A stretch of 60,000 nt of DNA from the NCBI RefSeq assembly GCF_932526225.1, contig NC_064040.1, positions 13,866,856 to 13,926,855 of the forward strand, given 5' to 3'. The notes under the pieces are model-generated. The model was not told the origin of the DNA and searched no databases. It saw nothing but the letters and a program-made list of their open reading frames with translations. Shown in pieces: positions 24,301 through 32,073 of the stretch (within the stretch, counting starts at the first letter, position 1; the number at the start of each line of letters is the position of its first letter). The stretch is from Nematostella vectensis (Eukaryota; Cnidaria; Anthozoa; Actiniaria; Edwardsiidae). The position numbers were made by a program, and so were the translations under genes.

Positions 24301-26445
24301 CTTTTCACATAAGTTCACCGAACATAAGTAGTTCACCGAATTTATCAACAAGGCCTCCCTTTTCACATAAGTACACCGAATTTATCAACAAGGCGTCCCT
24401 TTTCACATAAGTTCACCGAAGTAATCAACAAGGCCTCCCTTTTTTTGTGAGTACACCGAATTTATCAACAAGGCCTCCCTTTTCACAGAAGTAGTCACCG
24501 AATTTATCAACAAGGCGTCCCTTTTCACATAAGTTCACCGAATTTATCAACAAGGCCTCCCTTTTCACATAAGTACACCGAATTTATCAACAAGGCCTCC
24601 CTTTTCACATAAGTTCACCGAATTTATCAACAAGGCCTCCCTTTTCACGTAAGTTCACCGTATTTATCAACAAGGCCTCCCTTTTCACGTAAGTACACCG
24701 AATTTATCAACAAGGCCTCCCTTTTCACGTCAGTTCACCGAATTTATCAACAAGGCCTCCCTTTTCACATAAGTAGTTCACCGAATTTATCAACAAGGCC
24801 TCCCTTTTTACGTGAGTTCTCCGAATTTATCAACAAGGCCTCCCTTTTCACATAAGTACACCGAATTTATCAACAAGGCCTCCCTTTTCACATAAGTTCA
24901 CCGAATTTATCAACAAGGCCTCCCTTTTCACGCAAGTTCACCGTATTTATCAACAAGGCCTCCCTTTTCACGTAAGTACACCGAATTTATCAACAAGGCC
25001 TCCCTTTTCACGTAAGTACACCGAATTTATCAACAAGGCCTCCCTTTTCACGGAAGTTCACCGAATTTATCAACAAGGCCTCCCTTTTCACATAAGTACA
25101 CCGAATTTATCAACAAGGCGTCCCTTTTCACGTGAGTACACCGAATTTATCAACAAGGCCTCCCTTTTCTCGTGAGTACACCGAATTTATCAACAAGGCC
25201 TCCCTTTTCATGTGAGTACACCGAATTTATAAACAAGGCGTCCATTTTCACGTGAGTACAGCGATCTTATCAACAAGTTCTACCTTTTCACATGCGTATA
25301 GCGTCGCAAAAGTCACCCTCTGTCTGTTTATGGGTTTCCACTATATTTATGTCTATCCACGCACTGGTGTTTTGCTCGGGTTTTCAAGTGAACCCGAAAA
25401 GATTGCTCAATTTGCAGTTTAAATCTTGGTCACCCGAGTTGAATTTGCTGATGGGAGCTTTGCATGACTCCTTATCATCTGAAAGTGTAATATAGTAGAT
25501 TACTAGATAAATGAAGACTCCGCATCCTTTATTTTTCCAGTTGTCCTAATTCTGAGGGAGACGAGAGCCGTGCGCCCGCGCTCTGCCTGATCTGCGGTGA
25601 GATGCTGTGCTCACAGAGTTACTGCTGTCAGACTGAAGTGCGTGGTGGGAAGGTGGGGGCATGTGCTGCGCATGCTCAGAAGTGCGGTGCTGGGGTTGGC
25701 GTATTTCTACGAGTGCGCGAATGCCAAATACTGCTGATGGCGAACCGCACGAAGGGAAGTTTTTACCCCGCCCCTTATCTGGATACGTACGGGGAGACGG
25801 ACCAAGGACTGAGGTAAGTGTCGAGCTGCCGACCTCATATGCCATCCGCTTGCCTCCCTTCCCCTTCCCTTATCCTCCTAGCGTACATAGAGAGACGGAC
25901 CAAGGACTCGGGTGAGCCTGTCGTGCTGCCGACTTCATCACATGCAATCCGCTTGACTCAGAGCACCCATCCCATCTCCCCCTTTCCCCTTATCCTCCTG
26001 GCATACAATATGAAAAGACTGGCCAAGGAAGTACGTGTTTTTCTCCTGCTGTCAGGGGCTGATTGGGCTAAGACATCCCCTTCCCTTCCTATCAACGTCC
26101 TTGGGCGAGATTAACGCCCCTAACTCCCCCGAGTTCAATAGCGTTGGCAGCCCCGGGTTTAACCCCCGTAACACTTCCGAATTTGACGCTAATAGCACCT
26201 TCGCTCTTAATACTTGAATTTCACGCCCTCGATATCCATAAGTTTAGCCGTCGATTTCCAACATTTCCGGAGCAGGTACTTATGTTTTGTTTATCCTCTC
26301 CAGGCGTGGTAACCCGTTGTATCTCTGTCCTGATCGTTATAACAAGTTGCAGAAGCTCTGGCTGACGCATGGAATCGCCGAGGAAGTTGCGCGTTGCCTG
26401 GAGTCGAACAGGAACCTGCTCTCTATTGACTGGACTATACTCTGA
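366..26445 (+). CDS. UBR1/2: UBR1/UBR2-type E3 ubiquitin ligase (N-recognin), 5'-partial, 31 exons in window
   Basis: RING E3 ligase that recognises N-degrons and ubiquitinates their carriers for proteasomal breakdown in cytosol and nucleus. Exons: 366-435, 524-623, 1108-1236, 4155-4248, 4639-4725, 5058-5122, 5477-5587, 5902-5967, 6272-6348, 6597-6627, 8827-8890, 11018-11204, 11710-11812, 12026-12074, 12382-12536, 13051-13153, 14204-14295, 14616-15322, 16451-16552, 16661-16721, 16961-17048, 17869-17924, 18378-18474, 18700-18770, 19377-19572, 21742-21868, 22036-22314, 22709-22768, 23096-23173, 25541-25813, 26304-26445 (TGA). All have GT/AG borders and matching phases, giving 1,305 residues. 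The collinear match to the second half of vertebrate UBR1/UBR2 is clear (for example [50 protein letters not shown]). The UBR box and ClpS-like domain must lie upstream of the window. Small exons (31 and 49 bp) and the weak donor at 11205 are the least certain borders. UBR1 and UBR2 cannot be told apart here; an invertebrate may have one co-orthologue. Confidence 0.95.
732..905. mobile_element. MITE with ~25-bp TIRs in UBR intron 2
   Basis: ATGCCTAGTGCACACTAGTG at the left and its imperfect reverse complement ending in CACTAGGTTGCACCAGGCAT at the right, with internal ACATAATGACATAA repeats. No coding capacity. Confidence 0.7.
917..1040. mobile_element. MITE (GGTTCCTAGAA family), copy 1
   Basis: Terminal inverted repeats of about 35 bp: GGTTCCTAGAAGGCAGGTTA at the left, GACCTGCTTTATAGGAACC at the right. 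The same family recurs at 14386-14503 in UBR intron 17. Confidence 0.8.
1212..4000 (+). repeat. Tandem array seeded on UBR exon 3 end + donor (split by LINE)
   Basis: Exon 3 ends GGTCAACGATTGGTGTGTT then GGCGAT/GTGAGT. Degenerate copies of this stretch, each including a GTGAGT-like donor, follow at 1248-1320 and again at 3770-3990 (unit about 31-34 bp, roughly eight or nine copies in total). The LINE at 1321-3771 sits between the two halves, so it inserted into a pre-existing array. Confidence 0.85.
1321..3771 (+). mobile_element. CR1/L2-like LINE, internally deleted, inserted in UBR intron 3
   Basis: A non-LTR retrotransposon copy. At 1811-2344 the reading frame matches the end of an AP-endonuclease domain ([11 protein letters not shown], then SDHCIA) and the linker to the RT. 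The 5' part of the RT is missing: sequence jumps from the linker to a frame at about 2545-3246 with [14 protein letters not shown] and the FADD catalytic motif, followed by a thumb-like region. A TAA at 3244-3246 interrupts the frame, which then continues in the same phase to 3549 with the conserved tail [13 protein letters not shown]. An AT-rich 3' end with a GCGCAATATAAA-type tail closes it near 3770. Clearly inactive. The 5' boundary is approximate; a 79-codon frame at 1340-1579 may be part of its leader. Same orientation as UBR. Confidence 0.85.
4239..4402 (+). repeat. Three-copy array seeded on UBR exon 4 end + donor
   Basis: The sequence around GATGAAAAAG/GTAACG plus about 50 bp of intron recurs twice downstream (near 4294-4357 and 4358-4402) with GTAACG or a decayed form of it. 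Unit about 64 bp. The first copy overlaps the coding exon. Confidence 0.75.
6830..8820 (+). repeat. 31-bp minisatellite, about 64 copies, abutting UBR exon 11 acceptor
   Basis: The unit is CCATCTATTAACCCAATACC plus TGTGTGACCAT, 31 bp. Three sub-variants alternate (AATACCTGTGTGACCATCC, AAGACATGTGTGACCCTCC, AATACCTGTGTTCCCATCC). A higher-order duplication is visible: the rare TATAAACCCAATACATG variant recurs at 8207 and 8641, exactly 434 bp (14 units) apart, with matching neighbours. The array ends in CCTGTGTAGGACCAG, which is the exon 11 acceptor and looks like a modified unit. Confidence 0.95.
9540..11075 (+). repeat. Array of UBR exon 12 acceptor + exon start copies, interrupted by a TIR element
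   Basis: Five to six copies of a unit of about 75 bp lie at 9540-9945: GCGTGACAG (acceptor) followed by the first ~45 bases of exon 12 (encoding [15 protein letters not shown]) and a short tail. The genuine exon at 11018 is the last copy, and only it continues into the rest of the exon. One copy is split at 9946/10969 by a 1,022-bp inverted-repeat element flanked by CACAT. The upstream copies are pseudo-exon starts without a donor. Confidence 0.9.
9947..10968 (+). mobile_element. 1.0-kb TIR element in UBR intron 11, with nested TIR pair
   Basis: Starts TAATAACCTGAGTATCAGG and ends CCTGGTACTCAAGCTA, imperfect inverted termini, flanked by CACAT on both sides (9942-9946 and 10969-10973), consistent with a 5-bp target duplication. 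Inside, AACCTGAGTATCAGGC at about 9951 and its exact reverse complement at about 10279-10294 suggest a nested or duplicated terminus. Two open frames (10164-10463, starting [18 protein letters not shown]; and 10297-10587) follow a TATATATA stretch at 10121; neither is recognised. Probably non-autonomous. Confidence 0.65.
12536..12750 (+). repeat. 38-bp tandem repeat just after UBR exon 15 donor
   Basis: Five copies of TTTAGGTATGACTCACCTTC followed by TGGGTTGCCTGTGTGC. The genuine donor CAG/GTACGACTACATGGCC resembles the repeat start AG/GTATGACT, so each unit carries a donor-like AGGTATG. Unit 38 bp. Confidence 0.8.
13154..14203 (+). other. UBR intron 16, with G-rich stretches
   Basis: No exon found. 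GGGGTGGGTGGGTGGTGGTG at 13242-13261 continues into GGGGGGGTGGGTG; on the sense strand this could form a G-quadruplex in DNA or pre-mRNA. A second G run is at 13645-13662. The rest is unremarkable. Confidence 0.5.
14386..14503. mobile_element. MITE (GGTTCCTAGAA family), copy 2
   Basis: GGTTCCTAGAAAGCAGGTTA to TAACCTGCTTTCTAGGAACC, near-perfect TIRs of about 35 bp and a ~45-bp core. Better preserved than copy 1, so probably younger. Confidence 0.85.
14616..15322 (+). CDS. UBR1/2: UBR exon 18: basic helix plus RING-H2 domain
   Basis: This is the largest exon (235 full codons) and holds the catalytic E2-binding module. It opens with a charged, probably helical segment (about exon residues 20-65, containing [10 protein letters not shown], a motif shared with vertebrate UBR1/2). 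The RING-H2 follows: Cys pair CILC at exon residues 111-114, then C171, H173, H176 and C179 in [12 protein letters not shown], and the last pair CPLC at 212-215. The long insert between the first pair and the rest is usual for this family. The exon starts after a pyrimidine-rich acceptor at 14601-14615 in phase 0. It ends in phase 2 at a GTTAGT donor, although reading continues openly to a TAG at 15345. That donor and the last exon bases form the unit of the tandem array that follows. Confidence 0.95.
15300..16290 (+). repeat. 75-bp array seeded on UBR exon 18 (RING exon) end + donor
   Basis: The last coding bases CAGCTCGTCAGATAG and the donor GTGAGT recur every 75 bp, about eleven nearly identical copies and then two or three divergent ones up to 16290. 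Each copy therefore holds a complete exon end and a strong donor (GTGAGT), while the genuine first donor is GTTAGT, a weaker match to consensus. Confidence 0.95.
16763..16915. mobile_element. MITE (GGCAAACGCGCGCC family), copy 1
   Basis: Left end GTGGCAAACGTGCGCCAAAA, right end GCGCGCGAGTTGCTGCC. Internal GCGCTGAATAAGTTGCTTTT matches the copies at 27056-27230 and about 31690-31862. Lies in UBR intron 20 just before exon 21. Confidence 0.7.
16985..17420 (+). repeat. 86-bp array seeded on UBR exon 21 end + donor
   Basis: Five copies of a unit made of the last ~50 bases of exon 21 (encoding [16 protein letters not shown]), the donor G/GTAATT and about 36 bases of intron. Copies start at roughly 17001, 17087, 17173, 17259 and 17345. 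They are almost identical, so expansion is recent or homogenised. Confidence 0.95.
18480..18680 (+). repeat. Short tandem repeats in UBR intron 23
   Basis: About six degenerate copies of TTTCCACTTGTCCAACGAG in the intron after exon 23. Here the exon end itself is not included in the unit. Confidence 0.7.
18785..19215 (+). repeat. Tandem repeats in UBR intron 24
   Basis: About eight copies of a unit of about 45-60 bp built on AACCCCACCATCATCTTGGG followed by ACTGGTAATCCCTGGGTAACT. The array starts 15-20 bp after the exon 24 donor; the donor is not clearly part of the unit. Confidence 0.85.
19553..19895 (+). repeat. 51-bp array seeded on UBR exon 25 end + donor
   Basis: Seven copies of CCTGCCAAGTTAACCG/GTTA followed by about 31 bases of intron; the first copy is the genuine exon 25 end (encoding IPAKLTG) and donor. 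The unit length is a multiple of three, so the frame stays open through the array on both strands. Confidence 0.95.
19896..21741 (+). other. UBR intron 25 beyond the 51-bp array
   Basis: 1.8 kb, AT-rich, no exon, no tandem array. Part (about 20690-20860) is shared with the MITE at 55696-55996. No other structure recognised. Confidence 0.5.
23120..25290 (+). repeat. 40-44-bp array, about 50 copies, seeded on UBR exon 29 end + donor
   Basis: The genuine exon 29 end reads TACAGCGAACTCATCAACAA then GGCGTCCCTTTTTAC/GTAAGT. About 50 variants of this whole stretch, with the donor drifting between GTAAGT, ATAAGT and GTGAGT, fill the next 2.1 kb. A three-base insertion (ATAAGTAGT) recurs in many units. 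Copies nearest the exon are closest to the genuine sequence; distal ones share CACCGAATTTATCAACAAGG. Confidence 0.97.
25541..25813 (+). CDS. UBR1/2: UBR exon 30: C-terminal Cys/His-rich autoinhibitory (UAIN) region
   Basis: This exon encodes about 91 residues rich in paired cysteines ([15 protein letters not shown], then a Cys/His cluster in [13 protein letters not shown]). These match the zinc-binding C-terminal region of UBR1/2 that folds back on the N-terminal half. It is followed by the family motif [13 protein letters not shown], which straddles the junction with exon 31. Exon 31 (26304-26445) adds 46 residues and a TGA, ending in IDWTIL, close to the usual C-terminus of the family. The donor at 25814 is GTAAGT. 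The exon end plus donor is copied downstream as an imperfect tandem repeat. Confidence 0.93.
25790..26045 (+). repeat. ~110-bp imperfect repeat seeded on UBR exon 30 end + donor
   Basis: The exon end GAGACGGACCAAGGACTGAG/GTAAG recurs once nearly intact at about 25893-25917 (with GGGTGAG) and once decayed at about 26015-26035 (GACTGGCCAAGGAAGTACG). The intervening intron text (CTGCCGAC.TCAT, CCTTATCCTCCT) is repeated as well. Confidence 0.8.
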
Positions 26446-26805
26446 CGAGTCGTAAGGGAACAAGTTCTTATGGATACGATATTCAATTAGATGTGAATGC
26501 GGTGTTTGATTGAGGAACCCTGTTGACTCTATGTCCTGTAAATTAGGCGGGCCATACCTGCTATAAACGGCATGGAGTTAACTCTATTGGTCTATAATCT
26601 GCTATTGGTAGTCCATTCTCGAAAGAGTGCAGTCGGTACTTTTTTTTACAGTGGTGATCCTTTTATCAATGCCTTGGCTACTTTAGGGTGAAAATAATTG
26701 AACAATATCCGGCTGAATCTAGTTTTTAGGACTGGACAACGTGTAATACAGTACCTAACCATGCTTCTAACTTCAACGTCTAAAGCTGAACTCCAAAATT
26801 TTAAT

Positions 26806-26935
26806 CTTAGCCTAAGTTCGCAAAGTCGTATCATCCATGAGCCGTATTCAATGCAAATTAATCGAGTCCATTGTTTCATCTTTATTCGCATTGAATACGG
26901 CTCATGGATAATACGACGTTTGAACTTAGCCTTAG
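26806..26935. repeat. Long inverted repeat (hairpin), arms about 52 bp, loop about 25 bp
   Basis: Left arm 26806-26858 and right arm 26884-26935 are near-perfect reverse complements (core CCATGAGCCGTATTCAATGC against GCATTGAATACGGCTCATGG). It lies 360 bp downstream of the UBR stop codon, so the UBR 3' UTR may contain it if transcription extends that far. It may be a palindromic MITE. Confidence 0.85.
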
Positions 26936-27055
26936 ATAGGCAGATGTGTTTTACTTTCTGAAATTGGACTACGAAAGCGAGGTCACGGCATCTACTAAAG
27001 GCTTCTTAGAATTTCAGTAGGCGAATCGCACTACGAATTTACACGGCTTTCTCAG

Positions 27056-27230
27056 TGGCAAACGCGCGCCAAAATAATCACAGAAATAGCTGCGACAAAA
27101 AAAAAACATTTCAAATGAAAATAACCCTTTTTCGACATAGAAACTTTCTGGCCCATTCGTAAGCGCGGAATGACTTGTTTTTGTTGTTGTTATTTTACCT
27201 CCAGTGGCCAGAGCGCGCGAGAGTTTGCCG
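27056..27230. mobile_element. MITE (GGCAAACGCGCGCC family), copy 2
   Basis: Left end GTGGCAAACGCGCGCCAAAA, right end GCGCGCGAGAGTTTGCCG, inverted relative to each other over about 17 bp. Confidence 0.75.
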
Positions 27231-27349
27231 CCCAAACAGTGCATGCCTTCTACTATGAGTTGCAGTGCAATAAAGTTCAGTAGCACCTTCATTGTGCTGC
27301 TCCGTTGTATAGGTCCCTGACCATAGCTGATGAATAGAGTAGCAGCTTA

Positions 27350-27592
27350 AAGCCGCATTGTCACCAGTTTACTTCCGGTCGATAAACGTAACAATCTCCG
27401 ATGGATTTTAACGGAAAACGCGTAAAATTATATCAAAATTGTGAAGGCAGTGTGTCTATTGGAAGTTTCTTTGAGGGTGTGATTGGTAACTTAGAGCGGG
27501 TGGCCTGTTTAATAGCGCGGATTCTGATAGATTTTTATTTCTCTTGTCGGTTGAGGTTTCCGTCGGCCCTCCGGAAGTAAACTGATGACAGC
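27350..27592. mobile_element. MITE (CACCAGTTTACTTC family), copy 2, inverted
   Basis: CATTGTCACCAGTTTACTTC at 27356 and GGAAGTAAACTGATGACAG at its right end, with the internal text of copy 1 in reverse orientation. Confidence 0.8.
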
Positions 27593-27974
27593 TTCCACTG
27601 TAAAGCCATAGATTATGCAATACATATCCCGTAAAGGTATGATATGTCCTACCTAGCTCCAAGTGGTATAGCTAAAGAAATAATAAACTGAATGCTGTAT
27701 AATGAAGTGAGTATTTAATCAGGGTTCAATCTTGAATTTGACTGTTATATAATACTTTAATAATAATAATAATAATAATAAATAATTAAATTATTTTTTT
27801 CTTACCTTCTATTAACTATACATATCTATGTAATACATTAAAAATATCTCTTAATGTTCATTCAAATATCGTGTCCACTGGCCAATACAAAACAGGTACT
27901 TTTATACCTAAACCCAAATCATGACCATAATAAATCTAAAATCTCTAGATATTACATAAAACGGCGCATCCAGT

Positions 27975-28262
27975 CATGAGGTTAATAAATCCAATATGCC
28001 CATGTCATGAGGTCAATAAATCCAATATCTCCAAGTCATTAGGTCAATAAATCCAATATCTCCAAGTCATGATGTCAATAAATCCAATATCCCAAGTCAT
28101 GAGGTCAATAAATACAATTTCCCAAGTCATGAGGTCAATAAATCCAATATCTCCAACTCATGAGGTCAATAAATCCAATATCTCCAAGTCATGAGGTCAT
28201 TAAATACAATTTCCCCAGTCATGAGGTCAAAAAATCCAATATCTCCACCTCATGAGGTCAGT
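27975..28262 (-). repeat. ~30-bp array spanning the ASPG stop codon
   Basis: On the - strand the coding end reads GAAATATTGGAATTACTGAC then CTCATGA (stop). About nine copies of GATATTGGATTTATTGACCT followed by CATGACTTGGA follow, each repeating the last codons and the TGA. The array lies in the 3' UTR immediately after the genuine stop. Confidence 0.9.
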
Positions 28263-31200
28263 AATTCCAATATTTCCTTATTCTCCAGCACGTAGGCATT
28301 GTCTAGCGGTGTCTGTCCGTGCATGTCCTTATTGTTCTTGTTTGCACCGCAAGATAACAGGAATCGCACGGCATCCACATTACCGCGACACACAGCCTGC
28401 AAAGAAAGTGACGTTAGGGATAGACAATTAGAAAAGTGGAAGGGTATGAAGGTTTCAAGACGGGGCTGAATGCATTTTTTCCATGCATAATATGTGTATA
28501 TATTTTTTTGTCCCCCCCCCCTATATTTTTGTAATGGTCCGTCTCTAAAAAAAAGCTAATAATACAGCTTTGTGCTACAAACAACATGTTACTATAACAA
28601 CATGACGGCTCTTGCAAACTAGCACAGTAACCCCCCCACAAAGCATTATGGCACAGTACACAGGAAGCCCACCCGTATGTTACATATAGGACGTCATACG
28701 AGTTTAACTTGGAATATGTTTGCAGGAGAGTGCATGTATGAGTGGGCCTGTTTAAGCCTGTTTTTAGACTACGTAAGTCCCACTCACACTAGCAAAAACA
28801 TGCTTTAAGAGATCATCTATTTCATTTTGCTTTTCATTGCGCAGCCTAAACCTAGCCTGCGTTGACAGCCGAACTTTACCCCGGAAAAGTCCGTCTGCGA
28901 AACAGCGACCGTTGTCTTGTTCGTCTGATCTACTGAGGCAAACTCCGTTTTTCTAACTCACCACGTGCAGCGGTGTCCGTTTATCGTAATCTCCGACATT
29001 GAAGTCCGCGCCTGCTAGGTACCAGGCCCTAAGACGTGGCACACAGCCAGGCTCGGCCACTAAGGAGCAGAGTTCCCGCGCTATGTCCATTGTGGTGGGG
29101 CCCAGGTGTGCGCCGGCCTCGACAAGGAGGCGTATGATGTCGTCATGGCGACCCTACAAGGCGAAATAGAAATAGGTCATCCGAAATAAAACACTATAAA
29201 ATAAGGGGACATCACATTCATAGTAACTCATGCAACTACCCTTTCTGTAGGGGTGGGATGGCGTTTTCTCCGTGTAGTGTTGTCATGTAGCATTGTCGTG
29301 TAGTGTTGTCATGTAGCATTGTCGTGTAGTGTTGTCGTGTAGTGTTGTCATGTAGCATTGTCGTGTAGCATTGTCGTGTAGTGTTGTCGTGTAGTGTGTC
29401 ATGTAGCATTGTCGTGTAGTGTTGTCATGTAGCATTGTCGTGTAGTGTTGTCATGTAGCATTGTCATGTAGCATTGTCGTGTAGTGTTGTCGTGAAGTGT
29501 TGTCATGTAGCATTGTCATGTAGCATTGTCGTGTAGTGTTGTCATGTAGCATTGTCATGTAGTGTTGTCATGTAGTGTTGTCATGTAGTGTTGTCGTGTA
29601 GTGTTGTCGTGTAGTGTTGTCATGTAGCATTGTCGTGTAGTGTTGTCATGTAGCATTGTCATGTAGCATTGTCGTGTAGTGTTGTCATGTAGCATTGTCG
29701 TGTAGTGTTGTCATGTAGCATTGTCGTGTAGTGTTGTCGTGTAGTGTTGTCGTGTAGTGTGTCGTGTAGTGTGTCATGTAGTGTTGTCGTGTAGTGTTGT
29801 CATGTAGCATTGTCGTGTAGTGTTGTCATGTAGCATTGTCGTGTAGTGTTGTCATGTAGCATTGTCATGTAGCATTGTCATGTAGCATTGTCGTGTAGTG
29901 TTGTCATGTAGCATTGTCGTGTAGTGTTGTCGTGTAGTGCTGTCATGTAGTGTTGTAGTGTTGTGGTGTGAAGTGTTGTCATGTTTTTATGTAGTGTTTC
30001 TCTGTAGCGTTGTATTGTAGTGTTGTCGTGTAGTGTTGTTGTGTAGTGTTGTGGTGTAGAATTGGTGTGTAGTGTTGTCATGAAGTGTTTTCATTGAAGT
30101 GTTTCTGTGTAGTGTTTTCGTGTAGAATTGTAGTGTTGTGGTGTAGAATTGGTGTGAAGTGTTGTCTTAAAGTGTTTTCATGTAGTGTTGTCGTGTAGTG
30201 TTGTCATGAAGTGTTGTAGTGTATTGTTGTCGTATTGTTGTCATATATTGTTCCCATTTAGCGTTGTAGTGTAGCCCGTAAATATCCTGGACATGTATTG
30301 AAGCCCCTCGGTAGAGTAGGTATTTCAACACTTACCCCTATCGCGTCATCAATGGGTCTTTGCCCGTAAATATCCTGGACATGTATTGAAGCCCCTCGGT
30401 AGAGTAGGTATTTCAACACTTACCCCTATCGCGTCATCAATGGGTCTTTGCCCGTAAATATCCTGGACATGTATAGAAGCCCCTCGGTAGAGTAGGTATT
30501 TCAACACTTACCCCTATCGCGTCATCAATGGGTCTTTGCCCGTAAATATCCTGGACATGTATAGAAGCTCCTCGGTAGAGTAGGTATTTCAACACTTACC
30601 CCTATCGCGTCATCAATGGGTCTTTGCCCGTAAATATCCTGGACATGTATAGAAGCCCCTCGGTAGAGTAGGTATTTCAACACTTACCCCTATCGCGTCA
30701 TCAATGGGTCTTTGCCCGTAAATATCCTGGACATGTATAGAAGCTCCTCGGTAGAGTAGGTATTTCAACACTTACCCCTATCGCGTCATCAATGGGTCTT
30801 TGCCCGTAAATATCCTGGACATGTATAGAAGCCCCTCGGTAGAGTAGGTATTTCAACACTTACCCCTATCGCGTCATCAATGGGTCTTTGCCCGTAAATA
30901 TCCTGGACATGTATAGAAGCCCCTCGGTAGAGTAGGTATTTCAACACTTACCCCTATCGCGTCATCAATGGGTCTTTGCCCGTAAATATCCTGGACATGT
31001 ATAGAAGCCCCTCGGTAGAGTAGGTATTTCAACACTTACCCCTATCGCGTCATCAATGGGTCTTTGCCCGTAAATATCCTGGACATGTATAGAAGCCCCT
31101 CGGTAGAGTAGGTATTTCAACACTTACCCCTATCGCGTCATCAATGGGTCTTTGCCCGTAAATATCCTGGACATGTATAGAAGCCCCTCGGTAGAGTAGG

Positions 31201-32073
31201 TATTTCAACACTTACCCCTATCGCGTCATCAATGGGTCTTTGCCCGTAAATATCCTGGACATGTATAGAAGCCCCTCGGTAGAGTAGGTATTTCACAACT
31301 TCCTCCTGGCCCTCAAGGCAAGCTATGTGGAGCGGTGTGCGTCCATCGTGATCTGTGGCACAGTTTGGGTTTCCTCCAGGCTATGGGTATCAAATGACAA
31401 GAAGGCTTGGGATAGAATCAATGGTCAATGTGTAGCGCATTGGTAATTCATATGTATTCCAATTCTTGAATTGGCATATGTGCATGAAGCACGGAAACAT
31501 TTTCCTGACTTGCACTTTGAAATCACGTAACTTTTATTGGTAAACTCAAGCCAAAAAAACACAATGCACTTAGAAATCACGTGACTTTAATTGGTAAACT
31601 CAAGCCAAAAAAACACAATGCACTTATAAATCACGTGACTTTTATTGGTAAACTCAAGCCAAAAAAACACAATGCACTTAGAAATCACGTGACTTTTATT
31701 GGTAAACTCAAGCCAAAAAAACCCACAATGTGCAAGAATTCTCTCTGTTTTCTTAACGAAAAAAGCCCTCTGGCATTGAACCCGTCTGGATGTAAGCGGC
31801 GAATAAGCTACTTTTGCTGTTGTTATTTTGCCGTAAAAACCAAAACGCGCAAGAGTTTGCCACATTGCTATGCGGACGTTATTGCAGTGGCCACTTAAGG
31901 TCTCACGAGAAAGTTATATTTATATTTGGGTAGCTAGTGAGGTGTCTATGGAAGGAAGAGTACAATGTTATGCGAACCTGCTTGCAGAGATCCCTAATGG
32001 CAGACACGTCTCCTTCAGCTGCTGCTGTACACATTAGGACGGGGTAGAGAGCCTGCTTGATGTACCGAACTTC
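28250..32073 (-). CDS. ASPG: ASPG exons 10-13: C-terminal ankyrin-repeat region
   Basis: The four last exons (32073-31978, 31380-31216, 29153-28962, 28396-28250) encode about 165 residues of ankyrin repeats. Recognisable repeat cores are [20 protein letters not shown] (exon 11), KRTPLHV continuing into [18 protein letters not shown] (exons 12/13) and HGQTPLDNA (exon 13). This matches the domain order of vertebrate ASPG: asparaginase core followed by ankyrins, which are protein-interaction modules. The protein ends in EILELLTS with TGA at 28252-28250. Exon 11 and exon 13 each seed a tandem array immediately downstream. Confidence 0.92.

Larger units (their letters stand above)
26446..27970. 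other. Convergent intergenic region between UBR and ASPG
   Basis: No gene seen. It holds the 3' flanks of both genes, a large hairpin (26806-26935), a MITE (about 27056-27230) and a second, unrelated MITE (27350-27592), then AT-rich sequence with (AAT)n at 27760-27790. The only canonical AATAAA on the UBR strand noticed is at 27269-27274, 0.8 kb past the stop; whether it is used is unknown. Confidence 0.6.
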
